64,000 nucleotides of DNA from Clavibacter sp. VKM Ac-2873 (lineage in GTDB: Bacteria > Actinomycetota > Actinomycetes > Actinomycetales > Microbacteriaceae), in the NCBI RefSeq assembly GCF_015351075.1, contig NZ_JADKRS010000004.1, positions 1-64,000 on the forward strand, in the 5' to 3' direction. Numbering within the stretch: the first letter of the stretch is position 1; each line of letters opens with the position of its first letter. This document shows positions 43,263 to 53,281 of this stretch, one piece after another. The notes under the pieces are model-generated. The model made no database searches, had not been told where the DNA came from, and worked only from the letters and a program-made list of their open reading frames with translations. A program made the translations under genes and the position numbers.

Positions 43263-43898
43263 GTGGCAGCCCCGGATCCGCATCGCCGCCAGGACCTGCT
43301 GGCCCACATCCTCGACCACCTCCGCGCGCACCCGCTCCAGTCGGTGACCTTCCGCGGCCTCGCCGACGCGCTCGGCGAGAGCACCTTCGTGCTCGTCTAC
43401 CACTTCGGATCCAAGGAGCGGCTGCTCGAGGCCGCGATGGACGCCATCGACCAGCGCCAGGCCGAGATGGTGGAGGGAGACCCGCGGGACATCCGGCCCG
43501 GCCAGCTCCGCGAGTGGACCACGCGGGCGTGGAGCTGGCGCCTCACCGACGTCAACCGCGACTTCCAGCGCCTCGAGTTCGAGGCCGCGCTCCTCCGCAC
43601 GCGCGACGGCGTCGTCCGGCCGGATGCCATCGCGAGCGTCTCCGCGTGGCGCCGGTTCGGCCTCGAGTGGATGCTCGCGCACGGCGTCCCCGACGACGTC
43701 GCCCTCGACACGGCCGACCTCCTGCAGGCCGGGTCCTACGGCCTGCAGTTCGACTTCGTGATCTCGGGCGACCGCGACCGGGCCATGCGGGGCTTCGAGG
43801 CGCTCATCGACGCCTTCACGCCGCGCATCCAGCCGTGGCTGGACCTGGCGGAGGAGGCGGGGCCGCCCGGGGCGCCGGAGCGGCCGCCCGCCGCCTGA
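43263..43898 (+). CDS. TetR-family transcriptional regulator
   Basis: 211 aa from GTG 43263. N-terminal helix-turn-helix: ILDHLRAHPLQSVTFRGLADALGESTFVLVYHFGSKERLLEAAMDAI, the usual TetR pattern with YHxFxSKExL. The rest is a helical ligand domain rich in Trp and Arg with no obvious homologue. It is inserted between mazG and hisS, with hisS only 12 bases downstream, so it may regulate a distant target rather than a neighbour. Confidence 0.9.
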   Translation: MAAPDPHRRQDLLAHILDHLRAHPLQSVTFRGLADALGESTFVLVYHFGSKERLLEAAMDAIDQRQAEMVEGDPRDIRPGQLREWTTRAWSWRLTDVNRDFQRLEFEAALLRTRDGVVRPDAIASVSAWRRFGLEWMLAHGVPDDVALDTADLLQAGSYGLQFDFVISGDRDRAMRGFEALIDAFTPRIQPWLDLAEEAGPPGAPERPPAA

Positions 43899-43904
43899 CA
43901 GAAT
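43899..43904 (+). promoter_or_regulatory. CAGAAT -10 box before hisS
   Basis: CAGAAT lies 6 bases before ATG 43911 and just after the TetR stop; probably a separate leaderless start for hisS. Confidence 0.45.
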
Positions 43905-43910
43905 CGGGGG

Positions 43911-45218
43911 ATGCCCCAGCAGATCACGCCGCCCCGCGGCATGCGCGACTTCCTGCCCGCCGAGAAGGCCCGCCGCGAGCAGGCGCTCGCGATCATCCGC
44001 CGCACCTACCGCGCGCACGGCTTCGACGAGATCGAGACCCCGGTGGTCGAGGAGTCCGGCCGGCTGCACGCGGGCCTCGGCGGCGACAACGAGAAGCTCG
44101 CCTACTCGGTGCTGAGGCGCGGCCTCTCGGGCGACGACCTGCGCGCCGCCGCCGACGGGGGCGATGTGCTCGCGCTCTCCGACCTCGGGCTGCGCTTCGA
44201 CCTCACGGTGCCGCTGGCGCGCTTCTACGCCTCGCACCGCGCCGAGCTGCCCGGCGTCTTCCGGTCGATCCAGGCCGCGCCCGTCTGGCGCGCCGAGCGC
44301 CCGCAGAAGGGCCGCTACCGCCAGTTCATGCAGTGCGACATCGACATCATCGGCGAGGCCGGGCAGCTGGCCGAGGTCGAGCTGATCTCCGCCACGGCCG
44401 CGACGCTCGCTGCGCTCGGCCTCACGGGCTGCACCATCCGCGTGAACGACCGGCGCATCCTCGCGGGCATCCTCCAGCACTGCGGCTTCGCGCCCGAGCG
44501 TCACGCGCAGGCGCTCATCAGCATCGACAAGCTCGACAAGATCGGCGCCGCGGGCGTCGTCGCGGAGCTCGCCGAGGGCGGCGCCGACGCTGCGGCGGTC
44601 CTCGGCGGGATCCTCGAGCACATCGAGCCCGCGCTCGCCGACGGCGGCGTGCCGCTCACGGCCCAGGCGATCACCGGGATCCTCCCCGCGGGCGTCGACC
44701 CCGACGCGGTCGCCGACCTCGAGACGCTGGCGGACGCGCTCGTCGGCCTCCCCGACGGCGTCACGCTCCGCTTCGACCCGACGCTCGTGCGCGGCATGGG
44801 CTACTACACGGGCACGATCTTCGAGATCGCGCACCCCGCGTCCGGCAGCTCCGTGGGCGGCGGCGGCCGCTACGACGGCATGATCGGCCGCTTCCTCGGC
44901 CAGGACGTGCCGGCGGCCGGCTTCTCCATCGGCTTCGAGCGCATCGTCGACCTGGCCGTCCTGCCCCGGGCGGAGGACGGCGACGCCATCGCGCTCGTGC
45001 ACGACAGGCGCACTCCTGTCCAGGTGCTCGCGCGCCTCAAGGCCGAGCTCGTCGCCTCGGGGCGTCGCGTGCGGCTGGAGCCGCGTCCCAAGAACGTGGC
45101 GCCGCTCCTCGAGGCGCTCAAGGAGCAGGGCTTCCGCACGTTCGCGGCCGTCGACGCCGAGACGGCCGACGCCGCGTCCCTCCGCGAGCGCCCCCTCGAC
45201 GGCGGCGCGCGCGGCTGA
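43911..45218 (+). CDS. hisS: Histidyl-tRNA synthetase
   Basis: 435 aa, class II synthetase. Motif 1 region RRTYRAHGFDEIETPVVE, motif 2 FRSIQAAPVWRAERPQKGRYRQFMQCDIDIIG, the HisRS-specific LVRGMGYYTGTIFEI and GGGGRYDGMIGRF, motif 3 AAGFSIGFERI, then the anticodon-binding C-terminal domain. It charges tRNA-His. It starts 12 bases after the TetR stop, and eno follows with its own promoter. Confidence 0.96.
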   Translation: MPQQITPPRGMRDFLPAEKARREQALAIIRRTYRAHGFDEIETPVVEESGRLHAGLGGDNEKLAYSVLRRGLSGDDLRAAADGGDVLALSDLGLRFDLTVPLARFYASHRAELPGVFRSIQAAPVWRAERPQKGRYRQFMQCDIDIIGEAGQLAEVELISATAATLAALGLTGCTIRVNDRRILAGILQHCGFAPERHAQALISIDKLDKIGAAGVVAELAEGGADAAAVLGGILEHIEPALADGGVPLTAQAITGILPAGVDPDAVADLETLADALVGLPDGVTLRFDPTLVRGMGYYTGTIFEIAHPASGSSVGGGGRYDGMIGRFLGQDVPAAGFSIGFERIVDLAVLPRAEDGDAIALVHDRRTPVQVLARLKAELVASGRRVRLEPRPKNVAPLLEALKEQGFRTFAAVDAETADAASLRERPLDGGARG

Positions 45219-46613
<1,395 letters not shown>

Positions 46614-46643
46614 TCCGGCCGATCCGCACACGAAGGAGGACCG

Positions 46644-47201
46644 ATGGCCCGCTTCCCCGGCCTCGACACCCTCCGCGCCCGCCGCGCCCCGCGCCCGCGC
46701 ACCGAGCGGGTCCCCGTTGCGCTGCCCGACGGCGACGCCCCCGCGGGCAACTGGCTCCGCAGCATGCGCTTCTCCGGCTTCTCCGTGATGGTGCTCGTGC
46801 TGCTCGTCCTCACGGTCGTGGTGCTCGCCCCGGGCCTGCGCATCTACCTCGAGCAGCGGCAGCAGCTCAGCAGCCTGCAGAGCGCGGTGGACGCCCAGAA
46901 GGGCACCATCGCCCAGCTCCAGGACCAGCGCGCCCGCTACGACGACCCCGCCTTCCTCAAGGCGCAGGTCCGGGATCGCCTCTTCTACGTCATGCCCGGC
47001 GAGACGAGCTACCTCGTCCGCGGGCTGCCCGCCTCCTCCGGCGAGGCCACCACCACGCCGGACGGCGCGCCCATCAGCGCCGACCTGCAGGAGACGAAGC
47101 GGGACTGGGTGCAGTCCCTGCTCGGATCCGCGCTCACGAGCGGCCTCAGCGACACCCCGCCCGACCAGCTCCAGGGATCCGTCCAGGGAGGCGACCAGTG
47201 A
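46644..47201 (+). CDS. DivIC/FtsB-family septum formation protein
   Basis: 185 aa. A cytoplasmic basic N-terminus of about 45 residues, one membrane helix (FSVMVLVLLVLTVVVLAPGL, about 46-65), a coiled coil (EQRQQLSSLQSAVDAQKGTIAQLQDQRARY) and the conserved FLKAQVRDRLFYVMPGETSYLV segment. It fits FtsB/DivIC, which forms the divisome complex with FtsL and FtsQ. Location directly after eno is usual in actinobacteria. Shine-Dalgarno GGAGG precedes ATG 46644; the stop overlaps the DUF501 start by 4 bases. Confidence 0.92.
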   Translation: MARFPGLDTLRARRAPRPRTERVPVALPDGDAPAGNWLRSMRFSGFSVMVLVLLVLTVVVLAPGLRIYLEQRQQLSSLQSAVDAQKGTIAQLQDQRARYDDPAFLKAQVRDRLFYVMPGETSYLVRGLPASSGEATTTPDGAPISADLQETKRDWVQSLLGSALTSGLSDTPPDQLQGSVQGGDQ

Positions 47202-47713
47202 CCCGACCCCCCTTCGACCCGCCCTCCGAGCGCGACGTGCGCGTCGTCTCCGCCCAGCTCGGGCGCCCGGCGCGCGACGTGGTCGGCATCGCCGCCCGCT
47301 GCGTCTGCGGCAACCCCACCGTCGTGAGCACGGCCCCGCGCCTCGCCGACGGCACGCCGTTCCCCACGCTCTACTACCTGTGCCACCCCGCCGCGACCGC
47401 CGCCATCTCGCACCTCGAGGCCGAGCACGTCATGGCCGAGCTGCAGGACGGCCTCGCGGACGACGAGGCGCTGCGCGACGCGTACGCCGCCGCCCACGCG
47501 TCGTACCTCGCCGACCGCGAGTCGATCCTCGTCGTGCCCGAGCTCGCCGGCGTCTCGGCGGGCGGCATGCCCGTGCGCGTCAAGTGCCTGCACGCGCTCG
47601 CGGGCCACGCGCTCGCCGCGGGTCCCGGCGTGAACCCCATCGGCGACATCGCGCTGGCCCGGGCCTCGTGGTCGCCGGACGTCTGCGAGTGCGCCGACCA
47701 CGACGCGGCATGA
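47198..47713 (+). CDS. DUF501 domain protein
   Basis: 171 aa from GTG 47198, overlapping both neighbours by 4 bases. Typical DUF501 sequence: VSAQLGRPARDVVGIAARCVCGNPTVV, PTLYYLCHP, SYLADRESI, RVKCLHALAGHALAAGPGVNPIGD. Conserved Cys and His residues suggest metal binding. The family is confined mainly to actinobacteria and sits beside eno and the DivIC-like gene; function unknown. Confidence 0.93.
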   Translation: MTRPPFDPPSERDVRVVSAQLGRPARDVVGIAARCVCGNPTVVSTAPRLADGTPFPTLYYLCHPAATAAISHLEAEHVMAELQDGLADDEALRDAYAAAHASYLADRESILVVPELAGVSAGGMPVRVKCLHALAGHALAAGPGVNPIGDIALARASWSPDVCECADHDAA

Positions 47714-49008
47714 CCCGGGCGTCCGGCATCCCCGCGCCGGGCGCGCGCGCATCGACCGGATCCGGCCGCCGCGTCGCGCGGGCGGGCCTCGTCGGGATCC
47801 TCGCCCTCGCCGCCGCGCTCGCCGCGGCGACGCCCGCCCAGGCGGATCCGGTGCGCGAGCGCGAGTACTGGCTCGCCGACTACGGCGTCGAGCAGGCCTG
47901 GCAGACCACCCGCGGCGAGGGCGTGAAGATCGCCGTGATCGACACGGGCGTGGACGCCTCGGTCGCCGACCTGCGCGGCGCGGTCGTGGGCGGGACCGAC
48001 GTCTCCGGCGTCGGATCCGCGGACGGCACCACGCCGGTCGGCGCGTCGAGCGAGCACGGCACCATGGTCGCGTCGCTCCTCGCCGGCCGTGGCACGGGCA
48101 CGGGATCCGGCGTCATCGGCGTGGCCCCGGCCGCGAGCGTCCTCAGCGTCTCGGTCGCGCTCGGCGGACCGACGCCCGGCGCCCGCGACGAGGACGCGCA
48201 GATCGCCGACGCCGTGCGCTGGGCCGTCGACAACGGCGCCCGCGTCATCAACATGTCCCTCACCCGCAACTCGCTCGACTGGCCGGAGAGCTGGGACCGC
48301 GCCTTCCTCTACGCCTACCAGCACGACGTCGTGGTCGTCGCGGCGGCGGGCAACCGGGGGAGCGGCACCACGGAGGTGGGCGCGCCCGCCACGATCCCGG
48401 GCGTGCTCGCGGTCGCGGGCGTCGACCGCGCGGGGGCCGCGAGCTTCGACGCGTCGTCGCAGGGCATCACGATCGCCGTCGCCGCGCCCAGCGAGCAGCT
48501 CGTGGGCGTGGAGCCCGGCGGCCGGTACGTGCAGTGGAGCGGCACGAGCGGCGCGGCGCCGCTCGTCTCCGGCGTCGTCGCGCTCGTGCGCGCCGCCCAT
48601 CCGGAGCTGAAGGCGGACGACGTGGTGGAGCGCGTGCTCGCCACGGCCAAGCAGAAGGGCCAGCCGGAGATCTACGGCCGCGGGCTCGTCGACGCGGCGG
48701 CCGCCGTGACCGCGGACGTCGCGCCCGCGAGCGGGAAGCCGCTGGGCGACCTCGAGGAGTGGGTGCGCCTGTACCGCCGCGCGCCCGCCGCCACGGCGGA
48801 TCCCGCCGCGTCCGCCACCCCGGACGCCGCACCCGCGGTGCCCGCCGACGCGCCCCCGAGCGACTCCACGGACGACGCGCTGCCGACCGCGGGCGAGCTC
48901 CGCCAGGTGGGGATCCCCGCCCTCGTCCTCTCCGTCTTCGCGGCGCTCGCGGCGGCCATGGCCGTCGTCGCGTGGCGGCATTTCAGGCGGCTGCTCCGGA
49001 AGGGGTAG
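47710..49008 (+). CDS. Subtilisin-like serine protease, membrane-tethered
   Basis: 432 aa; ATG 47710 overlaps the DUF501 stop (ATGA). Signal peptide to about residue 45, then an S8 domain with catalytic Asp78 (VIDTGVD), His116 (EHGTMVAS), oxyanion Asn215 (AAGNRG) and Ser280 (SGTSGAAP). A Pro/Ala/Asp linker leads to a C-terminal membrane helix (about 403-424) and a basic RRLLRKG end, so the protease faces outward, attached to the membrane. The layout resembles mycosins, but there are no ESX genes nearby; coupling with the cell-division cluster hints at envelope protein processing. Confidence 0.9.
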   Translation: MTRASGIPAPGARASTGSGRRVARAGLVGILALAAALAAATPAQADPVREREYWLADYGVEQAWQTTRGEGVKIAVIDTGVDASVADLRGAVVGGTDVSGVGSADGTTPVGASSEHGTMVASLLAGRGTGTGSGVIGVAPAASVLSVSVALGGPTPGARDEDAQIADAVRWAVDNGARVINMSLTRNSLDWPESWDRAFLYAYQHDVVVVAAAGNRGSGTTEVGAPATIPGVLAVAGVDRAGAASFDASSQGITIAVAAPSEQLVGVEPGGRYVQWSGTSGAAPLVSGVVALVRAAHPELKADDVVERVLATAKQKGQPEIYGRGLVDAAAAVTADVAPASGKPLGDLEEWVRLYRRAPAATADPAASATPDAAPAVPADAPPSDSTDDALPTAGELRQVGIPALVLSVFAALAAAMAVVAWRHFRRLLRKG

Positions 49009-49045
49009 CCTGATTTCGACCACAACCTGCAGGGAGTCATCCATC

Positions 49046-50533
49046 GTGCCCAAAATCCTGATCGTCGGCGGCGGCTACGCCGGTTTCTACACGGCATGGA
49101 AGCTCGAGTCGCACCTCCGATCCGGCGAGGCCGAGGTCACCATGGTCGACCCGCTGCCGTACATGACGTACCAGCCGTTCCTGCCCGAGGTGGTCTCCGG
49201 ATCCATCGAGCCCCGCCACGCGGTCGTCTCGCAGCGGCGCCACCTCCGCACCACCAACGTCGTCACAGCGAAGGTCACCGGCATCGACCACGCGTCGAAG
49301 ACCGCGACGATCACGCCGCCCGTGGGCGAGCCGTACGAGTTCAAGTACGACATCATCGTCGTGACCGCGGGCAGCGTCTCGCGCACGTTCCCGATCCCGG
49401 GCGTCGCGGACGAGGCCATCGGCCTGAAGACGATCGAGGAGGCCGTCGCCATCCGCGACCGCATCTTCGCCAACTTCGACCGCGCCGCCACGCTGCCGGC
49501 CGGCCCCGAGCGCGAGCGCCTCCTCACCTTCGTGGTGGTCGGCGGCGGCTTCGCCGGCATCGAGGTCTTCGCCGAGATGCGCAGCATCGCGACGGACCTC
49601 GTGAAGAAGTACCCCGAGATCGACTTCGAGGACACGCACTTCCACCTCATCGAGGCGATGGGCCGCATCATGCCCGAGGTGTCGCTCGAGACCAGCCACT
49701 GGGTGCTGAAGAACCTCGCCGAGCGCGGCGCGCTCGTGCACCTCGACACGCAGCTCAAGTCCGCCGTCGGAGGCGTCGTCGAGCTGTCGACCGGCGAGTC
49801 GTTCGAGTCCGACGTCATCGTCTGGACCGCGGGCGTCATGGCCAGCCCCATGCTCAAGAACACGGACCTCCCGATCGAGGAGCGCGGGCGCCTGCGCGTG
49901 CGCGCCGACGGTCGCGTCGAGGGCGATGACGGCATCGTCGCGGACGCCTGGGGCGCCGGCGACGTGGCGGCCACCCCCGACCTCACGGGCGGCGGCGTCG
50001 GCGGCTTCTGCGTGCCCAACGCGCAGCACGCCGTCCGCCAGGGCAAGCTCATGGCGAAGAACCTCACCGCGAGCCTCCGCGGCGAGGGGATCACCGACTA
50101 CTTCCACAAGAACCTCGGCGCCGTCGCGGGCCTCGGTCTCTACCAGGGCGCGTTCCAGTCCGGCAAGCTCGGCATCACGGGCTTCCCCGCGTGGGTCATG
50201 CACCGCGGCTACCACGGCCTGGCGATCCCGTCCTTCGAGCGCAAGGCGCGCGTCGTCACGGGCTGGCTGAACAACCTGGTCTGGGGCCGCGACATCGTCT
50301 CCCTCGAGGCGCGCGAGACCCCGCGCACCGCGTTCGAGACGTTCGCGTCGCGTCCGCGTCCCGCCGCGGACGCTGCGCCCGCCGCCCCCGCGAAGAAGGA
50401 GGAGGCGCCCGCCAAGAAGGCCGCCGACGACAAGGCCGACGCGCCCGCCGAGGGCGAGAAGTCCCCGGCGCTCGCGGGCAGCTACAGCTCCGCGCCCAGC
50501 GCCGAGACCGCGGACGAGAAGCCCTCCGCCTGA
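49046..50533 (+). CDS. ndh: Type II NADH dehydrogenase
   Basis: 495 aa from GTG 49046. FAD-binding ILIVGGGYAGFYTAWKLE at the N-terminus and NADH-binding FVVVGGGFAGIEVFAEM near 160; DVIVWTAGV, GAGDVAA and the amphipathic membrane-binding C-terminal region are present. It oxidises NADH and reduces quinone without pumping protons. A Lys/Ala/Glu-rich disordered extension of about 60 residues at the C-terminus is not part of the enzyme core. Shine-Dalgarno AGGGAG is upstream; a strong terminator follows. Confidence 0.95.
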   Translation: MPKILIVGGGYAGFYTAWKLESHLRSGEAEVTMVDPLPYMTYQPFLPEVVSGSIEPRHAVVSQRRHLRTTNVVTAKVTGIDHASKTATITPPVGEPYEFKYDIIVVTAGSVSRTFPIPGVADEAIGLKTIEEAVAIRDRIFANFDRAATLPAGPERERLLTFVVVGGGFAGIEVFAEMRSIATDLVKKYPEIDFEDTHFHLIEAMGRIMPEVSLETSHWVLKNLAERGALVHLDTQLKSAVGGVVELSTGESFESDVIVWTAGVMASPMLKNTDLPIEERGRLRVRADGRVEGDDGIVADAWGAGDVAATPDLTGGGVGGFCVPNAQHAVRQGKLMAKNLTASLRGEGITDYFHKNLGAVAGLGLYQGAFQSGKLGITGFPAWVMHRGYHGLAIPSFERKARVVTGWLNNLVWGRDIVSLEARETPRTAFETFASRPRPAADAAPAAPAKKEEAPAKKAADDKADAPAEGEKSPALAGSYSSAPSAETADEKPSA

Positions 50534-50549
50534 TCCACCCGCGCCACCG

Positions 50550-50586
50550 ACGACGGCCCGCAGGCAAGCAGCCTGCGGGCCGTCGT
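50550..50586 (+). terminator. Perfect 16-bp hairpin after ndh
   Basis: ACGACGGCCCGCAGGC (50550-50565), loop AAGCA, and its exact complement (50571-50586). No T-run follows. Confidence 0.8.
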
Positions 50587-50619
50587 CATGCCCGGGCACG
50601 CCGATCCGCACGGCGACCG

Positions 50620-50625
50620 TAGGCT
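50620..50625 (+). promoter_or_regulatory. TAGGCT -10 box of the tRNA gene
   Basis: TAGGCT would start transcription near 50632, about 15 bases before the mature tRNA 5' end. Confidence 0.5.
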
Positions 50626-50646
50626 GTCGGGAGCGCATCGCGCGCC

Positions 50647-50721
50647 GCCCCCGTAGTCCAATTGGCAGAGACGGGCGACTTAAAATCGCTACAGGTCAGG
50701 GTTCGAGTCCCTGCGGGGGCA
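50647..50721 (+). tRNA. tRNA with UAA anticodon (Leu), short variable loop
   Basis: Acceptor GCCCCCG/CGGGGGC, D-stem GTC/GAC, anticodon stem GGCGA/TCGCT with loop CTTAAAA (anticodon UAA), T-arm CAGGG-TTCGAGT-CCCTG, discriminator A. Only 6 bases (ACAGGT) lie between the anticodon and T stems, a class I shape, whereas leucine tRNAs normally have a long class II arm. CCA is not encoded. UUA codons are very rare in such a GC-rich genome. Confidence 0.85.
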
Positions 50722-50746
50722 CCGACGCGGCGGTGGGATCGACCGG

Positions 50747-51907
50747 TCAGGCCGCGGGCTTGGGCGCGACCGGTGCCGCGTCCGCATCCGCATCCGCCGC
50801 CTCCGTCACGTGCACCTGCCGCGTGTTGAGGAAGTGCCGCTCGACGAGCTGGAAGAAGCCGAAGCCGGCGGCGACCGCGAGCGGCGCGACGACGAGCAGC
50901 ATCAGCGCGGCGTGCGCGCCCGTCGGCAGCCCGAGCGGCAGGAGCAGGAGGTTCCCGAGCGCGAGGAACGGGCTGTGCACGAGGTACACGCTGTAGGAGA
51001 CGAGCCCCAGCCGCTGCGCCGGCCGGGTGACGAACGCCCCGGGCGCGCGGGGACGGGATCCGGCCATCGTGCGCGCACCCGCCCACGCGAGGAGCGACGC
51101 GAAGCCCGCGCCGGCGACGAGCTCCGCGGCCCACACGCGGCCCTGCAGAACGGTGATCCCGAGGAGCAGCACGGCCGCGGCGCCCACGGCCACCGCGAGC
51201 AGCAGCCGGTCGGACGCCCAGCGCGGGCGCGCGCCGACGGTGAGCTCGGCCGCGAGCATCCCCGCGGCGAAGAGACCCAGCAGCCAGGGGCAAGCCCACG
51301 GGGCGAAGCCGGCGAGGGACGCGCCGGTCATCACGACCGTGGCCAGCGCGACGACGGGCAGGCCGCCCCATCGTCGCCAGAGCGGCAGCAGCACCAGCGG
51401 CATGAGGAAGTAGATCTGCCATTCCACGGCCACGCTCCACAGCGGCGCGTTCACCTGGCTGACCCAGTCGGGGGAGAGGTCCTGGAGCAGGAGGACGTGC
51501 GACACGATCCCGGCGGGGGCGGCGGGCGCCGCGCTTCCCCAGGCCGTTCCGCCGCCGTCGCTCATCACGGTGATCGCGAGCGCCATGAGCAGGCTGAGGG
51601 CGAGGGCGGCGAAGTAGGGCGGGAGGATCCGCCTGGCTCGGCGCCGGAGGAAGGTGCCCGTGCCGTGACGGAGGTCGAGCCCCGGGCGGCCGGCGACGGG
51701 CAGCATGAGGACGTAGCCGGACAGGACGATGAAGACGGGCACGCCGAGGTAGCCGTAGCCGGTGATCCAGCCGAGGAGCGGCAGATCCCGCCAGGCCTGC
51801 CCGCTGGGCCCCGTGTAGAGGAACGCGTGGAACGCGACGACGGCGAGGGCTGCTGCCCCGCGCATGCCGTCTAGGTAGGGCAGCTCGGGCCGCCGTGCTG
51901 ATTCCAT
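50747..51907 (-). CDS. Acyltransferase family 3 membrane protein
   Basis: 386 aa from ATG 51907. N-terminal RPELPYLDGMRGAAALAVVAFHAFLY carries the catalytic-type His of acyltransferase 3 proteins; about ten membrane helices follow, including VFIVLSGYVLMLP, RRARRILPPYFAAL, NAPLWSVAVEWQIYFLMPLVL and SYSVYLVHSPFLAL. These enzymes acetylate or acylate surface sugars using cytosolic acyl donors. It is divergent from the partner-switch/glycan operon beginning at 52085, suggesting it may modify that operon's product. A short acidic/Ala tail ends the protein. Confidence 0.9.
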   Translation of the reverse strand: MESARRPELPYLDGMRGAAALAVVAFHAFLYTGPSGQAWRDLPLLGWITGYGYLGVPVFIVLSGYVLMLPVAGRPGLDLRHGTGTFLRRRARRILPPYFAALALSLLMALAITVMSDGGGTAWGSAAPAAPAGIVSHVLLLQDLSPDWVSQVNAPLWSVAVEWQIYFLMPLVLLPLWRRWGGLPVVALATVVMTGASLAGFAPWACPWLLGLFAAGMLAAELTVGARPRWASDRLLLAVAVGAAAVLLLGITVLQGRVWAAELVAGAGFASLLAWAGARTMAGSRPRAPGAFVTRPAQRLGLVSYSVYLVHSPFLALGNLLLLPLGLPTGAHAALMLLVVAPLAVAAGFGFFQLVERHFLNTRQVHVTEAADADADAAPVAPKPAA

Positions 51908-52018
51908 GAGATCCCCCGGTCCGCCGTCGAAGCTGGCAGCCCCTCCGCGACCACTGGGACGACTACCGAGGTCATCCGCGTAGCGCCACTTAGTACGCCC
52001 CCTATGGATCCGGGCACG

Positions 52019-52024
52019 TAAGCT
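52019..52024 (+). promoter_or_regulatory. TAAGCT -10 box of the glycan/partner-switch operon
   Basis: TAAGCT would start transcription near 52031. The leader holds a hairpin GTGGGC-GGGG-GCCCAC (52051-52066) before the purine-rich ribosome region and ATG 52085. I see no clear -35. Confidence 0.4.
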
Positions 52025-52084
52025 GAGCGCGCCCGGCGATCCCGGGTGCCGTGGGCGGGGGCCCACATCGGCGAGGGGGCGGGG

Positions 52085-53281
52085 ATGAGTCTGATCGAGG
52101 ACGCGCGGGCGACCGCGTCGCAGCGCGCCGTCGAGGCCCTGGGGCTGCTCGACGGGGCCCCGGAGGAGCGCTTCGACCGCGTCACGCGCCTCGCCCGCAC
52201 CGCGTTCGACGTGCCGGCGTGCACCATCGGGATCCCCGACCGGGACCGCATCTGGTTCGCGTCCCGCACGGGTCTCGAGATGTCGGAGATACCGATCACG
52301 AGCGCGTTCTGCGACACCACCATCCGCGAGGACCGCGTGCTCGTCGTCGAGGACGCGGCCGCGGATCCGGCGTTCCGCCACCTGCCGTCGGTCGCGGGAC
52401 CGCCGCACGTGCGCTTCTACGCGGGGCACCCGCTGCGCGACAGCGAGGGCGCCATCATCGGGACGCTCTGCCTCTACGACGTCCGGCCCCGCAGCCTCGA
52501 CCAGGGCCAGCTGGCGCTCCTCGCCGAGCTGGCCGACTGGGCCCAGCGGGAGCTGGCCACGAGCGCGGAGATGGATCGCGCGCAGGCCGTGCAGGCCGCC
52601 CTGCTGCCCGTCGCGGAGGTCGAGCTGCCCGGCTACGAGCTCGCGGCGGTGTGCATCCCGGCCCAGGTCGTCGGCGGCGACTTCTTCGACTACGAGCGCA
52701 CGCCCACCGGCCTCCGCTTCGCCATCGCCGACGTGATGGGCAAGGGGACCGGCGCCGCCATCCTCACCGCCACCGTGCGCGCGACCCTGCGCGGCCTGGC
52801 CGGCACCGCCGACCGCTTCGGCGCGGGCGCGCTGGGGGACACCGGGGTCCTCGTGACGGAGGCCGCACGGTCGCTCGAGGGCGATCTCAGCCGCACCGGC
52901 GCGTTCGTCACGCTGCAGCACGGCCACATCGACGTCGGCACCGGCCTGGTGCGCTACGCCGACGCGGGTCACGGGCTGACGATCGTGGTGCACGCGGACG
53001 GCCGCGTCACGCACCTGCGCACGGGGGACCTGCCCGTGGGCATCGACCCGGAGCACAGCTGGGCGGAGCTGCGCCTCACGCTCGACCACGGCGACACGCT
53101 CGTCACCTTCAGCGACGGCCTCTTCGACATGTTCGGCGGCAGCGATCCCGCGTTCGAGGCCATCGGCGGCCTCGTGGCCGAGGCCGGCGGCGTGCACGCG
53201 CTCGTCGAGCGGGTCCGCGTCCTCGCGTCCGTCGGCGCGCCGCTCGACGACGTCACCGTCCTCGCCGTGAGCCGCACGTGA
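52085..53281 (+). CDS. GAF-SpoIIE PP2C-type protein phosphatase
   Basis: 398 aa, soluble. Residues about 20-165 form a GAF sensor domain (FDVPACTIGIPDRDRIWFASRTGL, GHPLRDSEGAIIGTLCLYD). Residues about 190-398 are a SpoIIE/RsbU PP2C phosphatase: VVGGDFFDYERT, FAIADVMGKGTGAAILTATVRATL, YADAGHG, VTFSDGLFDMFGG, LDDVTVLAVSR, with all metal-binding aspartates present. Such enzymes dephosphorylate STAS antagonists; one is encoded two genes downstream (55266). First gene of a five-gene overlapping operon; its stop overlaps the glycosyltransferase start (GTGA). The GAF domain presumably senses a small molecule or redox state. Confidence 0.9.
   Translation: MSLIEDARATASQRAVEALGLLDGAPEERFDRVTRLARTAFDVPACTIGIPDRDRIWFASRTGLEMSEIPITSAFCDTTIREDRVLVVEDAAADPAFRHLPSVAGPPHVRFYAGHPLRDSEGAIIGTLCLYDVRPRSLDQGQLALLAELADWAQRELATSAEMDRAQAVQAALLPVAEVELPGYELAAVCIPAQVVGGDFFDYERTPTGLRFAIADVMGKGTGAAILTATVRATLRGLAGTADRFGAGALGDTGVLVTEAARSLEGDLSRTGAFVTLQHGHIDVGTGLVRYADAGHGLTIVVHADGRVTHLRTGDLPVGIDPEHSWAELRLTLDHGDTLVTFSDGLFDMFGGSDPAFEAIGGLVAEAGGVHALVERVRVLASVGAPLDDVTVLAVSRT

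Noticed and set aside
47710-49008. Type VII secretion mycosin
   Set aside because: The layout is similar, but no ESX components are nearby and the gene sits in the conserved eno/DUF501 cluster. I keep the general subtilisin call.
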